Assembly: GCF_002934685.1 (NCBI RefSeq) | Contig: NZ_NKHL01000106.1 | Span: 1-64,000, forward strand | Length of the DNA: 64,000 bases | Source: Pseudomonas bohemica | GTDB lineage: Bacteria; Pseudomonadota; Gammaproteobacteria; Pseudomonadales; Pseudomonadaceae | Reading direction: 5' to 3' | Shown: positions 53,186 to 62,375 of the stretch, in pieces | Layout: each line of letters begins with the position of its first letter | Numbering within the stretch: position 1 is the stretch's first letter | Position numbers and translations under genes: made by a program | The notes under the pieces: model-generated | What the model was told of the DNA's origin: nothing | The model's database searches: none | What the model saw: only the letters and a program-made list of their open reading frames with translations

Positions 53186-54772
53186 TTGAGCGAACTTCTC
53201 AATCGCCGCCTGGCTCTGCTTGGCGAGCACTCTCACCTCTCCCTTCTGGAGAAGTGCTTGCACGGCATCGAGCGCGAGTGCCTGCGCGTTACAGGTGAAG
53301 GCCGTCTGGCCCAGACACCGCACCCCGAATTCCTGGGTTCTGCGCTGACCAACGAGCAGATCACCACCGATTATTCCGAGTCGCTGCTGGAGTTCATCAC
53401 TCCGGCGCTGACCAACCCTGCCGACACGCTGGACAGCCTGGAGAAGATCCATCGCTTCGCCTACAGCAAGCTGGGCAGCGAGTACATCTGGAGCCCTTCG
53501 ATGCCGTGCCCGCTGCCGGCCGAAGAAGACATCCCGATCGCCTATTACGGCACCTCGAACATCGGCAAGCTCAAGTACGTGTATCGCCAGGGTCTGGCGC
53601 TGCGCTACGGCAGGACCATGCAGTGCATCGCAGGGATTCATTACAACTTTTCGCTACCCGAAGACATTTGGTCAGTGCTCAAACAGACCGTGGACTTCGA
53701 CGGCACCGACCGCGATTTCCAGTCCGAGAGCTACATTGGCCTGATCCGTAATTTCCGGCGCTACAGCTGGCTGTTGATGTATTTGTTCGGCGCCTCCCCG
53801 GCGCTGGACGCCAGCTTCCTGCGTGGGCGCTCGCATCAGTTGGAGCAGTTCGACGCTGACACGTTGTATCTGCCCTACGCCACCAGCCTGCGCATGAGCG
53901 ATCTGGGTTACCAGAGCAACGCCCAGGCGGATCTGACGCCGTGCTACAACGATTTGCTGACCTACACCGACAGCCTGCGCAAAGCGGTGGCAACGCCGTA
54001 TGCGCCTTACGTCGAGATTGGCACGCACAAGGATGGCGAGTGGATTCAGCTCAACACCAACGTGCTGCAGATCGAAAACGAGTACTACTCCACCATTCGC
54101 CCCAAGCGCGTCACTTACTCCGGCGAGCGTCCGATTCAGGCGTTGGTCGCCCGCGGCGTGCAGTACGTTGAAGTTCGCTGCTTGGATATCAACCCGTTCC
54201 TGCCGGTCGGTATCGACCTGCAACAGTCGCGCTTCATCGATGCATTCATCCTGTTCTGCGCGCTGCAGGACAGCCCGCAATTGGCCGACTGCGAATGTGG
54301 CAATGCCAGCGGCAACTTCCTGACCGTGGTCAAGGAAGGCCGTCGTCCGGGCCTGCAATTGAGCCGCAACACGTCTACCATCGACCTCAAGGTCTGGGCC
54401 GATGAGTTGCTGGATACGATCGAGCCGATCGCCGCGCTGCTGGACAAGAGCCAGGGCATCGACGAGCACGCCAGATCCCTGGCCGCTCAACGTGTGAAAG
54501 TCGCAGATGCATCGTTGACGCCTTCGGCGCAGGTCCTGGCGGCCATGACGGAACACAAGGAAGGCTTCACGGCGTTCTCCCTGCGTCAGGCCCAAGCTCA
54601 CGCCGAATACTTCCGCAGCCGCCCGCTGAGCGTGGAAGACCAGACCGACTTCGAAACCCGCGCCCGCGAATCCCTGGCCGAGCAATCAAAGCTGGAACAG
54701 ACCGAAGAGCCGGTGGATTTCGATGTCTTCGTCGGGGCGTATCAGGCGAGCATTCTGGCAATCAGTAACTGA
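53186..54772 (+). CDS. gshA: Glutamate-cysteine ligase
   Basis: This 528-residue enzyme catalyses the first, rate-limiting step of glutathione synthesis. Family landmarks are [20 protein letters not shown] (about 23-42), [43 protein letters not shown] and HYNFSLP. A TTG start at 53186 is preferred because AAGGA lies seven bases before it and homologues begin SELLNRRL; a GTG at 53171 in the same frame has no ribosome-binding site. A REP-like half (GTGGGAGCGATCGGCGACGG) lies upstream near 53056. Confidence 0.95.
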   Translation: MSELLNRRLALLGEHSHLSLLEKCLHGIERECLRVTGEGRLAQTPHPEFLGSALTNEQITTDYSESLLEFITPALTNPADTLDSLEKIHRFAYSKLGSEYIWSPSMPCPLPAEEDIPIAYYGTSNIGKLKYVYRQGLALRYGRTMQCIAGIHYNFSLPEDIWSVLKQTVDFDGTDRDFQSESYIGLIRNFRRYSWLLMYLFGASPALDASFLRGRSHQLEQFDADTLYLPYATSLRMSDLGYQSNAQADLTPCYNDLLTYTDSLRKAVATPYAPYVEIGTHKDGEWIQLNTNVLQIENEYYSTIRPKRVTYSGERPIQALVARGVQYVEVRCLDINPFLPVGIDLQQSRFIDAFILFCALQDSPQLADCECGNASGNFLTVVKEGRRPGLQLSRNTSTIDLKVWADELLDTIEPIAALLDKSQGIDEHARSLAAQRVKVADASLTPSAQVLAAMTEHKEGFTAFSLRQAQAHAEYFRSRPLSVEDQTDFETRARESLAEQSKLEQTEEPVDFDVFVGAYQASILAISN

Positions 54773-54815
54773 TGGAGAGGCGCCAGGTCAGTCACTGACA
54801 CGGCGCGCTAACGAC

Positions 54816-54905
54816 TGCAGGGGCCCACCTGCCCGCGATTGCGGTGGGTCAGACACCACAGCGGCGTCCCAAGTGATGCATCGCGGGCAAGCGCGCTCCT
54901 ACAGG
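54816..54905. repeat. REP doublet, CTGCCCGCGATTGC type
   Basis: A left half (CACCTGCCCGCGATTGCGG) and a right half (CATCGCGGGCAAGCGCGCTC) lie between the converging gshA and argA genes. The right half is intact; the left arm has diverged (ACCTGCCCGCG for GCTTGCCCGCG). Confidence 0.8.
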
Positions 54906-54921
54906 ATGCAGGCACTCTGGG

Positions 54922-56220
54922 CTAAATCGCCTTCTCGAAAATCTTCGAATTACGCTGGTAGTTGTACAGCGAGGCCCGAGCACTTGGCAGACGGTCGACG
55001 CTGCTTGGCTCGAAGCCGCGCTCGCGGAACCAATGCGCGGTGCGGGTGGTGAGAACGAACAAGGTCTTCAGACCCTGCGCCCGCGCCCGATCTTCGATGC
55101 GCTCGAGCAGTTCGTCCCCACGCCCCCCGTGGCGATATTCGGGGTTCACTGCCAGGCACGCCAGCTCACCTGCCTCGGAATCGGCAATCGGATACAGCGC
55201 CGCGCAGGCGATGATCAATCCTTCGCGCTCGACCACGCTGAACTGCTCGATCTCGCGCTCCAGCATTTCGCGTGAACGACGCACCAAAATGCCCTGCTCT
55301 TCCAGCGGCGTGATCAGATCGATCAAGCCGCCCACGTCGCCAATCGACGCCTCGCGCACCAGCTCGAACTGCTCTTGGGCCACCAGCGTACCGCCACCGG
55401 CACGGGTGAACAGCTCCGACAACAGCGCACCATCTTCGGCGTAGCTGACGATATGACTGCGCGCCACGCCACCACGACAGGCCTGAGCGGCCGCATCGAG
55501 CAATTCCGCCTGATAGTTGCTGCCCAGGCGCTGAAGATGCGCCGGAACCTGCTGTGGACGCAGCTCGCGCACCAGACGCCCCTGTTCATCCATCAAGCCG
55601 GACTCGGCGCCGAACAACAGCAGCTTCTCCGCCCCCAGATCGATGGCAGCGCGGGTCGCGACGTCTTCGCAGGCGAGGTTGAAGATCTCACCGGTCGGCG
55701 AGTAACCCAGCGGCGACAGCAAGACGATCGAGCGCTCGTCGAGCAGGCGATTGATACCCTTGCGGTCGATACGACGTACTTCGCCAGTGTGCTGGTAGTC
55801 AACACCTTCAAGCACGCCAATCGGCCGTGCCGTCACGAAATTACCGCTGGCCACACGCAGGCGTGAGCCCTGCATCGGCGAAGCGGCCATGTCCATCGAC
55901 AGGCGCGCTTCGATGGCGATCCGCAATGCACCCACCGCATCGATCACGCACTCAAGCGTTGCAACGTCGGTTACGCGCATGTCGCGATGGAAATGCGGCG
56001 TCAGGCCACGGCCTTCCAGGCGGCTTTCGATTTGCGGACGGGAGCCATGAACCAGCACCAGACGCACGCCAAGGCTGTGTAGCAGGACGAGGTCGTGAAC
56101 GATGTTGCCGAAGTTAGGATGCTCGATGCCGTCGCCCGGAAGCATGACGACGAAGGTGCAATCCCGGTGGGCATTGATGTAGGGAGACGCGTGGCGGAGC
56201 CAATTGACGTAATCGGGCAT
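54922..56220 (-). CDS. argA: N-acetylglutamate synthase
   Basis: This 432-residue protein catalyses the first step of arginine synthesis. The N-terminal amino-acid-kinase-like domain (about 1-290) contains VLVHGSRPQIESRLEGRG and SPLGYSPTGEIFNL. The C-terminal GNAT domain (about 295-432) has LACLAVNPEYRHGGRGDELL, the acetyl-CoA-binding loop. The start at 56220 (MPDYVNWLRHASPYINAHRD) matches the family. argE lies directly upstream on the same strand with a 125-bp gap. Confidence 0.95.
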   Translation of the reverse strand: MPDYVNWLRHASPYINAHRDCTFVVMLPGDGIEHPNFGNIVHDLVLLHSLGVRLVLVHGSRPQIESRLEGRGLTPHFHRDMRVTDVATLECVIDAVGALRIAIEARLSMDMAASPMQGSRLRVASGNFVTARPIGVLEGVDYQHTGEVRRIDRKGINRLLDERSIVLLSPLGYSPTGEIFNLACEDVATRAAIDLGAEKLLLFGAESGLMDEQGRLVRELRPQQVPAHLQRLGSNYQAELLDAAAQACRGGVARSHIVSYAEDGALLSELFTRAGGGTLVAQEQFELVREASIGDVGGLIDLITPLEEQGILVRRSREMLEREIEQFSVVEREGLIIACAALYPIADSEAGELACLAVNPEYRHGGRGDELLERIEDRARAQGLKTLFVLTTRTAHWFRERGFEPSSVDRLPSARASLYNYQRNSKIFEKAI

Positions 56221-56345
56221 ATCCGAAAGAGCCTGTAAGAAGATGGACGAAGGGTGGAACACTCACAACGGCATGAGCTTTATCGTCGGAACAGGCATCG
56301 CAACACGCGTACTCTCCTTCTTGACTGATTCTGGAATGGCCCGGC

Positions 56346-57494
56346 TCACGCGGGAGTCAGGCAGTAATGTTCGATCAACTGACGCAATAGACGCACTGTG
56401 GGCTGCAAACGTGACATTTCGAGATATTCGCCAGGCTGGTGCGCACAGGCGATGTCACCCGGCCCCAACACGATCGTTTCGCAACCAAGGCGCTGAAGAT
56501 AAGGCGCTTCGGTGCCAAATGCCACTGCTTCGGCCGTATGACCGGTCAGACGCTCGGCAACGCGCACCAGTTCCGCATCGGCACTTTGTTCGAATGGCGC
56601 AACCTCCGAGAACAGCGGCGCATAGTCGATTTTCACCTGATGGTGTTCAGCCAGGGGTTGCAGCTTCTGTCGGATGGCGGCACGCAGCATTTCCGGATCC
56701 ATGCCAGGCAATGGGCGCAGGTCGAACTCAAGCGAGCACTGGCCGCAAATGCGATTGGGGTTGTCACCGCCATGGATACAGCCGAAGTTCATGGTCGGTT
56801 GAGGCACGCTGAACTGCGGGTTGCTGAACTGCGTCTGCCATTGCTGACGCAGGCCCTTGAGCGCGCCGATCGCGTCATACATCGCTTCAAGCGCGCTGTG
56901 GCCCAGGCTCGGATCCGACGAATGCCCACTGCGCCCGAGGATCTCGATGCGCTCCATCATCACGCCCTTGTGCAGGCGAATGGGCTTGAGGCCCGTAGGC
57001 TCGCCGATCACTGCAGCGCGTCCCAGCACGCCGCCGGCCGCCGCGAGGGCCTTGGCACCGGACATCGAGCTTTCTTCGTCGCAGGTCGCCAGAATGATCA
57101 ACGGCTGCTTGAACGGCTTGTCCAGCAAGGGTTGCAGCGCTTCGATCGCCAGTGCGAAGAAGCCTTTCATGTCGCAACTGCCAAGTCCCACCCAGCTGCC
57201 GTCAACTTCTGTCAGCTTCAGCGGATCGGTCTTCCATAGCGCGTCGTCATAGGGAACGGTGTCGCTGTGGCCGGACAGCACAAGACCGCCAGGGCCGGAA
57301 CCAAAAGTCGCCAGCAGATTGAACTTGCCCGGGCTGACTTGCCGGATGTCGCAGGCGAAACCCAGATCGCCGAGCCAAGTGGCCAGCAGGTCGATGACAG
57401 TGCGGTTGGATTGGTCCAGCGCGGGCTGCGTACAGCTCACCGAAGGCGCGGCGATCAGGGCCGCGAATTGGTCTTTCATGGACGGCAACGGCAT
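56346..57494 (-). CDS. argE: Acetylornithine deacetylase
   Basis: This 382-residue M20-family metallopeptidase has the metal-binding segments VLSGHSDTVPYDDALW (about 76-91), GLGSCDMKGFFA with the bridging aspartate, CDEESSMSGAK with the general base, EPTGLKP, and GPGDIACAHQPGEYLE with the last metal histidine. The ATG at 57494 has AGAGGAG six bases upstream. It is adjacent to argA, consistent with arginine synthesis. Because most Pseudomonas recycle the acetyl group through argJ, this enzyme may serve a salvage or related deacetylation role. Confidence 0.9.
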   Translation of the reverse strand: MPLPSMKDQFAALIAAPSVSCTQPALDQSNRTVIDLLATWLGDLGFACDIRQVSPGKFNLLATFGSGPGGLVLSGHSDTVPYDDALWKTDPLKLTEVDGSWVGLGSCDMKGFFALAIEALQPLLDKPFKQPLIILATCDEESSMSGAKALAAAGGVLGRAAVIGEPTGLKPIRLHKGVMMERIEILGRSGHSSDPSLGHSALEAMYDAIGALKGLRQQWQTQFSNPQFSVPQPTMNFGCIHGGDNPNRICGQCSLEFDLRPLPGMDPEMLRAAIRQKLQPLAEHHQVKIDYAPLFSEVAPFEQSADAELVRVAERLTGHTAEAVAFGTEAPYLQRLGCETIVLGPGDIACAHQPGEYLEMSRLQPTVRLLRQLIEHYCLTPA

Positions 57495-57677
57495 AGGCGA
57501 CTCCTCTAATGCTGGCGCATGGCGAACCATCATAGGGTGATTGGACAGCAGGAATAAACCGTCACGGGTGATGTCCTGTACACTGCACGACCCACGCAGC
57601 TGTGTCGATTCCGGCTGCGTCCCCTTCTTCTCAGAGAAAGAGCGCCTATCAGCGATAGAGCGCCTGGATTCCCGGCC

Positions 57678-59045
57678 ATGCAGAAAGAAACCGAAATCAA
57701 ACTCCGCGTCAGCCGCGAAACCCTCATTGCCCTGCGCGAGCACCCGTTGCTGAAGAAACGCAACAAAAGCGGCTGGGAGCGGCTGGAGCTGTTCAACCAG
57801 TACTTCGACACCCCCGAGCGTGAACTCGCCCACGCCAAAGTTGCCTTGCGCCTGCGCCGTGATGGCGATGCGATCATCCAGACCCTGAAGACTCGCGGCC
57901 AGAGCGTTGCCGGCCTGTCGGAGCGCAACGAGTACAACTGGGATCTGCCCAAAGCCAAGCTGGATGTGAAAAAGCTGGACGGCGAGTGCTGGCCAGAGCA
58001 ACTGGCGAATCTGGACAAGAAAACCATCAAGCCGGTGTTCACCACTGATTTCGTTCGCGAGAAAGCCGAGATCGCCTGGGGTCGTGGCAAGTCCAGGGTG
58101 GTGATCGAGGCTGCGCTGGACCTGGGCAAGGTCATCGTGGGCAAGCAGCAGGAAGAAATCTGTGAGCTGGAACTGGAACTGCGTGAAGGCGAGCCTGCCG
58201 CACTCCTTGAGCTGGCCGCGGAGCTGGCCGAGAAACTGGCGCTGATGCCGTGTGACATCAGCAAGGCTGAGCGAGGCTATCGCCTGTTCGACGCCAGCAG
58301 CTACTCGATCAAGCTGCCAGCCCCAGAGCTGCATGCCGAGACGTCCGTAGACGACGCCTACAGTGCGCTGGCCTGGTATCTGTTGGGCAGCAGCCAGCGT
58401 CTGGCCGAGCAATATCGTTTCAACGGGCACTGGAGCCTGTTGCAGGACTGGGTCGAGGTGCTTGCCGAGCTGCGTGCACTGACGGGCAGCCTGGGCCAGG
58501 CCGCCCCGCGTGCCACTACTCACGACCTGCGGGCCGCGCTTGACGCGTTGCTGGAAGACTGGCGCACGCTGGTTCAGGCCGGACAGGAAGATGCCGATGT
58601 GCGCGCCGCGGCCCATGAACAATTCATCGAAGAACTCGAAGACCCGCGTTGGGGCCTGTTTTCGCTGACCACCTCGCGTTGGTTGATGGCGCAAAGCTGG
58701 ACCGTCGAGCGCAACAACCGCGGCAATCGTCAGGGCCACGCGATGCTCAGCAGTTGGATGCCGCGTTTGCTCGGTGATGAGGCAACTGCGTTGAATCTTG
58801 CGCGCTATCAGCAGCAGCCGGAAGATCTGGCCGAGCAATTGCCGCGTATCGAGCGCATCCAGGTCTGGCTGCACCATGCACGCCACACTTTGGAATTGCC
58901 GGAGCTGGATCGTCTGTATGGCGAGTTGAACAAGCTGGAGCAACTGGCGCACCTGGACATCAGCGATGAAATCCTCGAAGCCCGCGTGCAACAGACCATC
59001 ACCGTGCTGCAAAGCCGGGCCTGGAAGACGTTGTTGAAGATCTAG
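57678..59045 (+). CDS. ygiF: CYTH-CHAD inorganic triphosphatase
   Basis: This 455-residue protein has an N-terminal CYTH domain (about 2-200) with the ExExK motif in KETEIKLRV, FDTPERELAHAKVALRLRRD, TLKTRG, EIAWGRGKS and LELELREGE, which form the tunnel binding triphosphate and metal. The C-terminal CHAD domain (about 215-450) is helical and probably binds polyphosphate. E. coli YgiF hydrolyses inorganic triphosphate. It stands alone, divergent from argE. Confidence 0.9.
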   Translation: MQKETEIKLRVSRETLIALREHPLLKKRNKSGWERLELFNQYFDTPERELAHAKVALRLRRDGDAIIQTLKTRGQSVAGLSERNEYNWDLPKAKLDVKKLDGECWPEQLANLDKKTIKPVFTTDFVREKAEIAWGRGKSRVVIEAALDLGKVIVGKQQEEICELELELREGEPAALLELAAELAEKLALMPCDISKAERGYRLFDASSYSIKLPAPELHAETSVDDAYSALAWYLLGSSQRLAEQYRFNGHWSLLQDWVEVLAELRALTGSLGQAAPRATTHDLRAALDALLEDWRTLVQAGQEDADVRAAAHEQFIEELEDPRWGLFSLTTSRWLMAQSWTVERNNRGNRQGHAMLSSWMPRLLGDEATALNLARYQQQPEDLAEQLPRIERIQVWLHHARHTLELPELDRLYGELNKLEQLAHLDISDEILEARVQQTITVLQSRAWKTLLKI

Positions 59046-59382
59046 GTAACGTCACAATCCGCTCACCACTGGGCGGATGAAGCTACCTCCTATGCGAGCT
59101 ATGTGAAAACCTCAGCAACTCGGTGACTGGTTAAAAAATGAACTGGAAATTGCGCCTCCACGTAAATTCCAGGTCCGCCACACCGGCCGATCTTTTTCAG
59201 AATACGTAGAAAGGCGCAGTTCAATCTTTCGCTAGGGTTTTCACACTGTGTGGGAGTGAGCTTGCTCACGAAGGCGTTTTTTCAGATGTCGCCAGGATGA
59301 CTGACAGATTGCATTCGTGAGCAAGCTTATTCCCACAAATTCCGGTTCCCACCTCTCCCGCGCTTTTTTCCAGGTCTGCGTT
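59046..59382. other. Intergenic, holds a REP doublet only
   Basis: Apart from the REP doublet at 59249-59337 there is no gene. A hairpin TCCGC/GCGGA near 59057-59077, just behind the CYTH-CHAD stop, lacks a T-run. Confidence 0.5.
59249..59337. repeat. REP doublet, GTGGGAGTGAGCTTGCTC type
   Basis: TGTGGGAGTGAGCTTGCTCA faces GTGAGCAAGCTTATTCCCACA across about 45 bases. The right arm has two substitutions, so this copy has begun to decay. It lies between converging genes. Confidence 0.85.
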
Positions 59383-59853
59383 TCACCTGACAATCGGCAA
59401 ACTCGTCGTCGACTTGATCTCCGAAAGCGCCACGGTCGAATTCACCTCCTGAATCCCCGGCACCAGCGATAGTTTTTCGAAGAAAAAACGCTCATACGCT
59501 TCGATGTCCGGCGTCACGATGCGCAGCAAAAAGTCTACTGACCCCATCAGCACATAACACTCCAGCACCTCCGGAAATCCGCGAATCGCTTCGGTGAACT
59601 CAGTGAAGTTCGAGCGGCCATGGGCGTTGAGTTTTACCTCGGCGAATATCTGCGTATTGAGCCCAATCTTCTTGCGATCCAGCAGGGTCACCTGTCGCCG
59701 GATCACGCCCTCGTCCTTCAAGCGTTGAATCCTGCGCCAGCACGGCGATTGCGACAGCCCCACCTGTTCAGCGATTTGCGCGCTGGATAACGAGGCGTCC
59801 TCCTGCAGCAATGCCAGAATCTTACGGTCGTAGGCATCCAGCTCGATTTGCAT
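59383..59853 (-). CDS. Lrp/AsnC-family regulator
   Basis: This 156-residue protein has an N-terminal HTH (LDAYDRKILALLQEDASLSS, then IAEQVGLSQSPCWRRIQRLK) and a RAM/ACT ligand domain (about 65-150) with GFPEVLECYVLMGSVDFLLR and FEKLSLVPGIQEVNSTVALS. It is probably a local amino-acid-responsive regulator. It is divergent from the small gene at 60012 across 158 AT-rich bp, its likeliest target. The ATG at 59853 has GGGA upstream. Confidence 0.9.
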   Translation of the reverse strand: MQIELDAYDRKILALLQEDASLSSAQIAEQVGLSQSPCWRRIQRLKDEGVIRRQVTLLDRKKIGLNTQIFAEVKLNAHGRSNFTEFTEAIRGFPEVLECYVLMGSVDFLLRIVTPDIEAYERFFFEKLSLVPGIQEVNSTVALSEIKSTTSLPIVR

Positions 59854-60011
59854 AATCAATTCCCAATAACAGCTAATAGAGCATTAACAAGTCGTACCAA
59901 GCGTAATTCAGTCGATCATGGATCAGAAATTTCTTTTTCGGTATGTAAAACTTTCTTTCACTCAATCGCCCGTCACATTCATTCACGTAATCGACGAAAC
60001 AGGAGTTCAGC

Positions 60012-60359
60012 ATGCCGCACCTCGAAGCCGTCACCACCGCCCCGCTTCGCCACGACGCCTGGTCTGCCAATAACGCCCATTGCCGCTCGCGTTATCAGAT
60101 CTTCGCCGAAGCCGAGCCCGACCTGATCTGCCGAGTGCTGAACCTGTTCGCCATGCAGTACCTGATCCCGCAGCAAGTTAGCGTGCTGCAGCAGGAAGAC
60201 ATGCTGATGATCGAGGTGGAAGTGGACGGCATGACCTGGCATCGAGCCCAAGTCATTGGTGAAAAAATGCGCAATTTGATCAATGTTTGCACAGTCGCAC
60301 TGGAACCGATCGGCGATTTCCACGTCCTATCCGAGCCCGTCTCACTCGCCGTCGGTTGA
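60012..60359 (+). CDS. Small ACT-like protein divergent from Lrp gene
   Basis: This 115-residue soluble protein contains HCRSRYQIFAEAEPDLICRV (about 23-42) and a strand/helix pattern (LFAMQYLIPQQVSVLQQED, MIEVEVDGMTWHRAQVIGEK, LINVCTVALEP). This suggests a single ACT-like ferredoxin fold, such as often occurs in amino-acid-binding regulators. AGGAG stands about seven bases before the ATG. Function is not known; its position opposite a Lrp-type regulator suggests amino-acid-related control. Confidence 0.65.
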   Translation: MPHLEAVTTAPLRHDAWSANNAHCRSRYQIFAEAEPDLICRVLNLFAMQYLIPQQVSVLQQEDMLMIEVEVDGMTWHRAQVIGEKMRNLINVCTVALEPIGDFHVLSEPVSLAVG

Positions 60360-60470
60360 GCGCGCCGAAAATATTGGCAACGCTTCACTACCTGCAGGAC
60401 GCAACAACTGGCACGCTTGGGACTACTCTTGCTATCTACGAAGCAAGCCGTCTCGTCCAAAGGAGCCCGC

Positions 60471-62255
60471 ATGTCCGTCCTTGCCTCATCTTCTCAGGAC
60501 CGCTGGCTGGATCTGAATGAAGTGCTGCGCGATCTGGTCGCGCAGGGATACCTCGACCAGGATAATGCCGAATACGCACTGACCTTACGCCGTGCTGGGC
60601 AGAATCTGCAGACCCATCCGCTGGAATTCGTCGCTGCGCAGCAGTTCGACAACCTCAAGCGTGCGGGCAAGACGCTCGATCTGGAAACCCTCACCGCCTG
60701 GCTGGCCGAACAGGCCGGTCAGCCCTACTTGCGCATTGACCCGTTGAAGATCAACGTGGCCGCCGTCACGCCTTTGATGTCCTACGCCTTCGCCCAACGC
60801 CACAAGATCCTGGCCGTCGCCGCGGATCGCGAATGCGTGACCATCGCCAGTGCCCAGCCCTACGTGAAGGCGTGGGAAGCGGATCTGACGCATGTGCTGA
60901 AAATGCCGATCAAGCGTGTAGTCGCCAACCCGGTCGATGTGCAGAAACTGGCCGTCGAGTTTTATCGGCTGGCGAAATCGGTCAGTGGCGCCAGTGCGAC
61001 TGATCAAAAAGTGAGCAACCTGGGTAACTTCGAACAGTTGCTCAAGCTCGGCGCCAGCGACCAGGAACCGGACGCTAACGATGCGCACATCGTCAATATC
61101 GTCGACTGGCTGTTCCAATACGCCTATCAACAGCGCGCCAGCGATATTCACATCGAACCTCGCCGTGAGGCCGGGACCGTACGTTTTCGCATCGACGGCG
61201 TGCTGCACAACGTCTACCAGTTTCCGCCACAGGTGACGATGGCGGTGACCAGCCGCCTGAAGAGTCTGGGGCGGATGAACGTGGCCGAGAAACGCAAACC
61301 GCAGGATGGCCGGGTCAAGACCAAGACACCCGATGGCGGCGAAGTGGAATTGCGCTTGTCGACGTTGCCTACGGCATTCGGCGAAAAGATGGTGATGCGG
61401 ATCTTCGACCCGGAAGTGCTCCTAAAGGACTTCGATCAACTGGGCTTTTCCGGTGACGACCTGCGTCGCTGGGAAGGCATGACCCACCAGCCCAACGGCA
61501 TCATTCTGGTCACCGGGCCGACCGGTTCCGGCAAGACCACCACGCTGTACACCACGCTAAAGAAGCTGGCGACCTCGGAGGTCAATCTGTGCACCATCGA
61601 GGACCCGATCGAGATGGTCGAGCCTGCGTTCAATCAGATGCAGGTTCAGCACAACATCGACCTGTCCTTTGCCAGCGGCGTACGCGCCCTGATGCGGCAG
61701 GACCCGGACATCATCATGATCGGCGAGATTCGCGACCTGGAAACCGCTGAAATGGCGATTCAGGCTGCGCTCACCGGTCACCTCGTACTTTCAACGCTGC
61801 ACACCAACGATGCGCCGAGCGCCATCAGCCGTCTGCTGGAACTGGGGGTGCCGCATTACCTGCTTAAGGCGACGATTCTGGGCGTGATGGCACAGCGTCT
61901 GGTGCGTACGTTGTGCCCGCACTGCAAAGCCCCAGTGGAGATCGATGAGGTCGACTGGCAAACCCTGACCCGGCCCTGGCAGGCACCTGTGCCGAGCGGT
62001 GCGCAGCGGGCGGTCGGTTGCGCGGAGTGTCGCGACACCGGCTATCGCGGACGCGCGGGGGTGTATGAAATCATGCTGATGTCCGATGCGGTGAAAACCC
62101 TGATCACTGCGGATCTGGATCTCACGGCGTTACGGCGCCAGGGCTTCAAGGACGGCATGCGCAGCCTGCGCTTGTCCGGCGCGCAGAAGGTCGCGGCGGG
62201 TTTGACCACGATCGAGGAAGTGCTGCGGGTGACGCCGCAGAGTGAGCAGCGGTAG
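60471..62255 (+). CDS. GspE/PilB-type secretion ATPase, orphan
   Basis: This 594-residue protein has an N-terminal MshEN/T2SSE_N-like domain (about 15-170, LNEVLRDLVAQGYLDQDNAE and later VAAVTPLMSYAFAQRHKILA). The hexameric ATPase part has Walker A GPTGSGKTTTLYTTLKK, the Asp box QRASDIHIEPRR, Walker B IIMIGEIRDLETAEMA and the His box STLHTNDAPSAISRL. A tetracysteine zinc motif follows, LCPHCK and CAECRDTGYRGR. AAAGGAG precedes the ATG. No other type II secretion or type IV pilus gene lies within the visible flanks, so the machine it drives is encoded elsewhere. Confidence 0.88.
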   Translation: MSVLASSSQDRWLDLNEVLRDLVAQGYLDQDNAEYALTLRRAGQNLQTHPLEFVAAQQFDNLKRAGKTLDLETLTAWLAEQAGQPYLRIDPLKINVAAVTPLMSYAFAQRHKILAVAADRECVTIASAQPYVKAWEADLTHVLKMPIKRVVANPVDVQKLAVEFYRLAKSVSGASATDQKVSNLGNFEQLLKLGASDQEPDANDAHIVNIVDWLFQYAYQQRASDIHIEPRREAGTVRFRIDGVLHNVYQFPPQVTMAVTSRLKSLGRMNVAEKRKPQDGRVKTKTPDGGEVELRLSTLPTAFGEKMVMRIFDPEVLLKDFDQLGFSGDDLRRWEGMTHQPNGIILVTGPTGSGKTTTLYTTLKKLATSEVNLCTIEDPIEMVEPAFNQMQVQHNIDLSFASGVRALMRQDPDIIMIGEIRDLETAEMAIQAALTGHLVLSTLHTNDAPSAISRLLELGVPHYLLKATILGVMAQRLVRTLCPHCKAPVEIDEVDWQTLTRPWQAPVPSGAQRAVGCAECRDTGYRGRAGVYEIMLMSDAVKTLITADLDLTALRRQGFKDGMRSLRLSGAQKVAAGLTTIEEVLRVTPQSEQR

Positions 62256-62272
62256 ATCACACCGCCGATCGA

Positions 62273-62363
62273 CGGTAGGAGCGCGCTTGCCCGCGATTGC
62301 GTTGTGCCAGGCGATGAAATCGTTTCTGACTCACCGCAATCGCGAGCACGCGCGCGTCTACAG
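62273..62363. repeat. REP doublet, GCGCGCTTGCCCGCGAT type
   Basis: GTAGGAGCGCGCTTGCCCGC and the mirror half CAATCGCGAGCACGCGCGCG with CTACAG flank the space between the converging secretion ATPase and dehydrogenase genes. The right half carries a few substitutions. Confidence 0.82.
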
Positions 62364-62375
62364 GTTGTTTACCCA

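Noticed and set aside
56346..59012. An 888-codon minus-strand open frame covering argE and everything opposite the CYTH-CHAD gene
   Set aside because: Only the argE part (from 57494) has domains and a ribosome-binding site. The upstream 500 codons are antisense to the well-supported CYTH-CHAD gene and read as low-complexity Leu/Gln-rich sequence, an effect of high GC.
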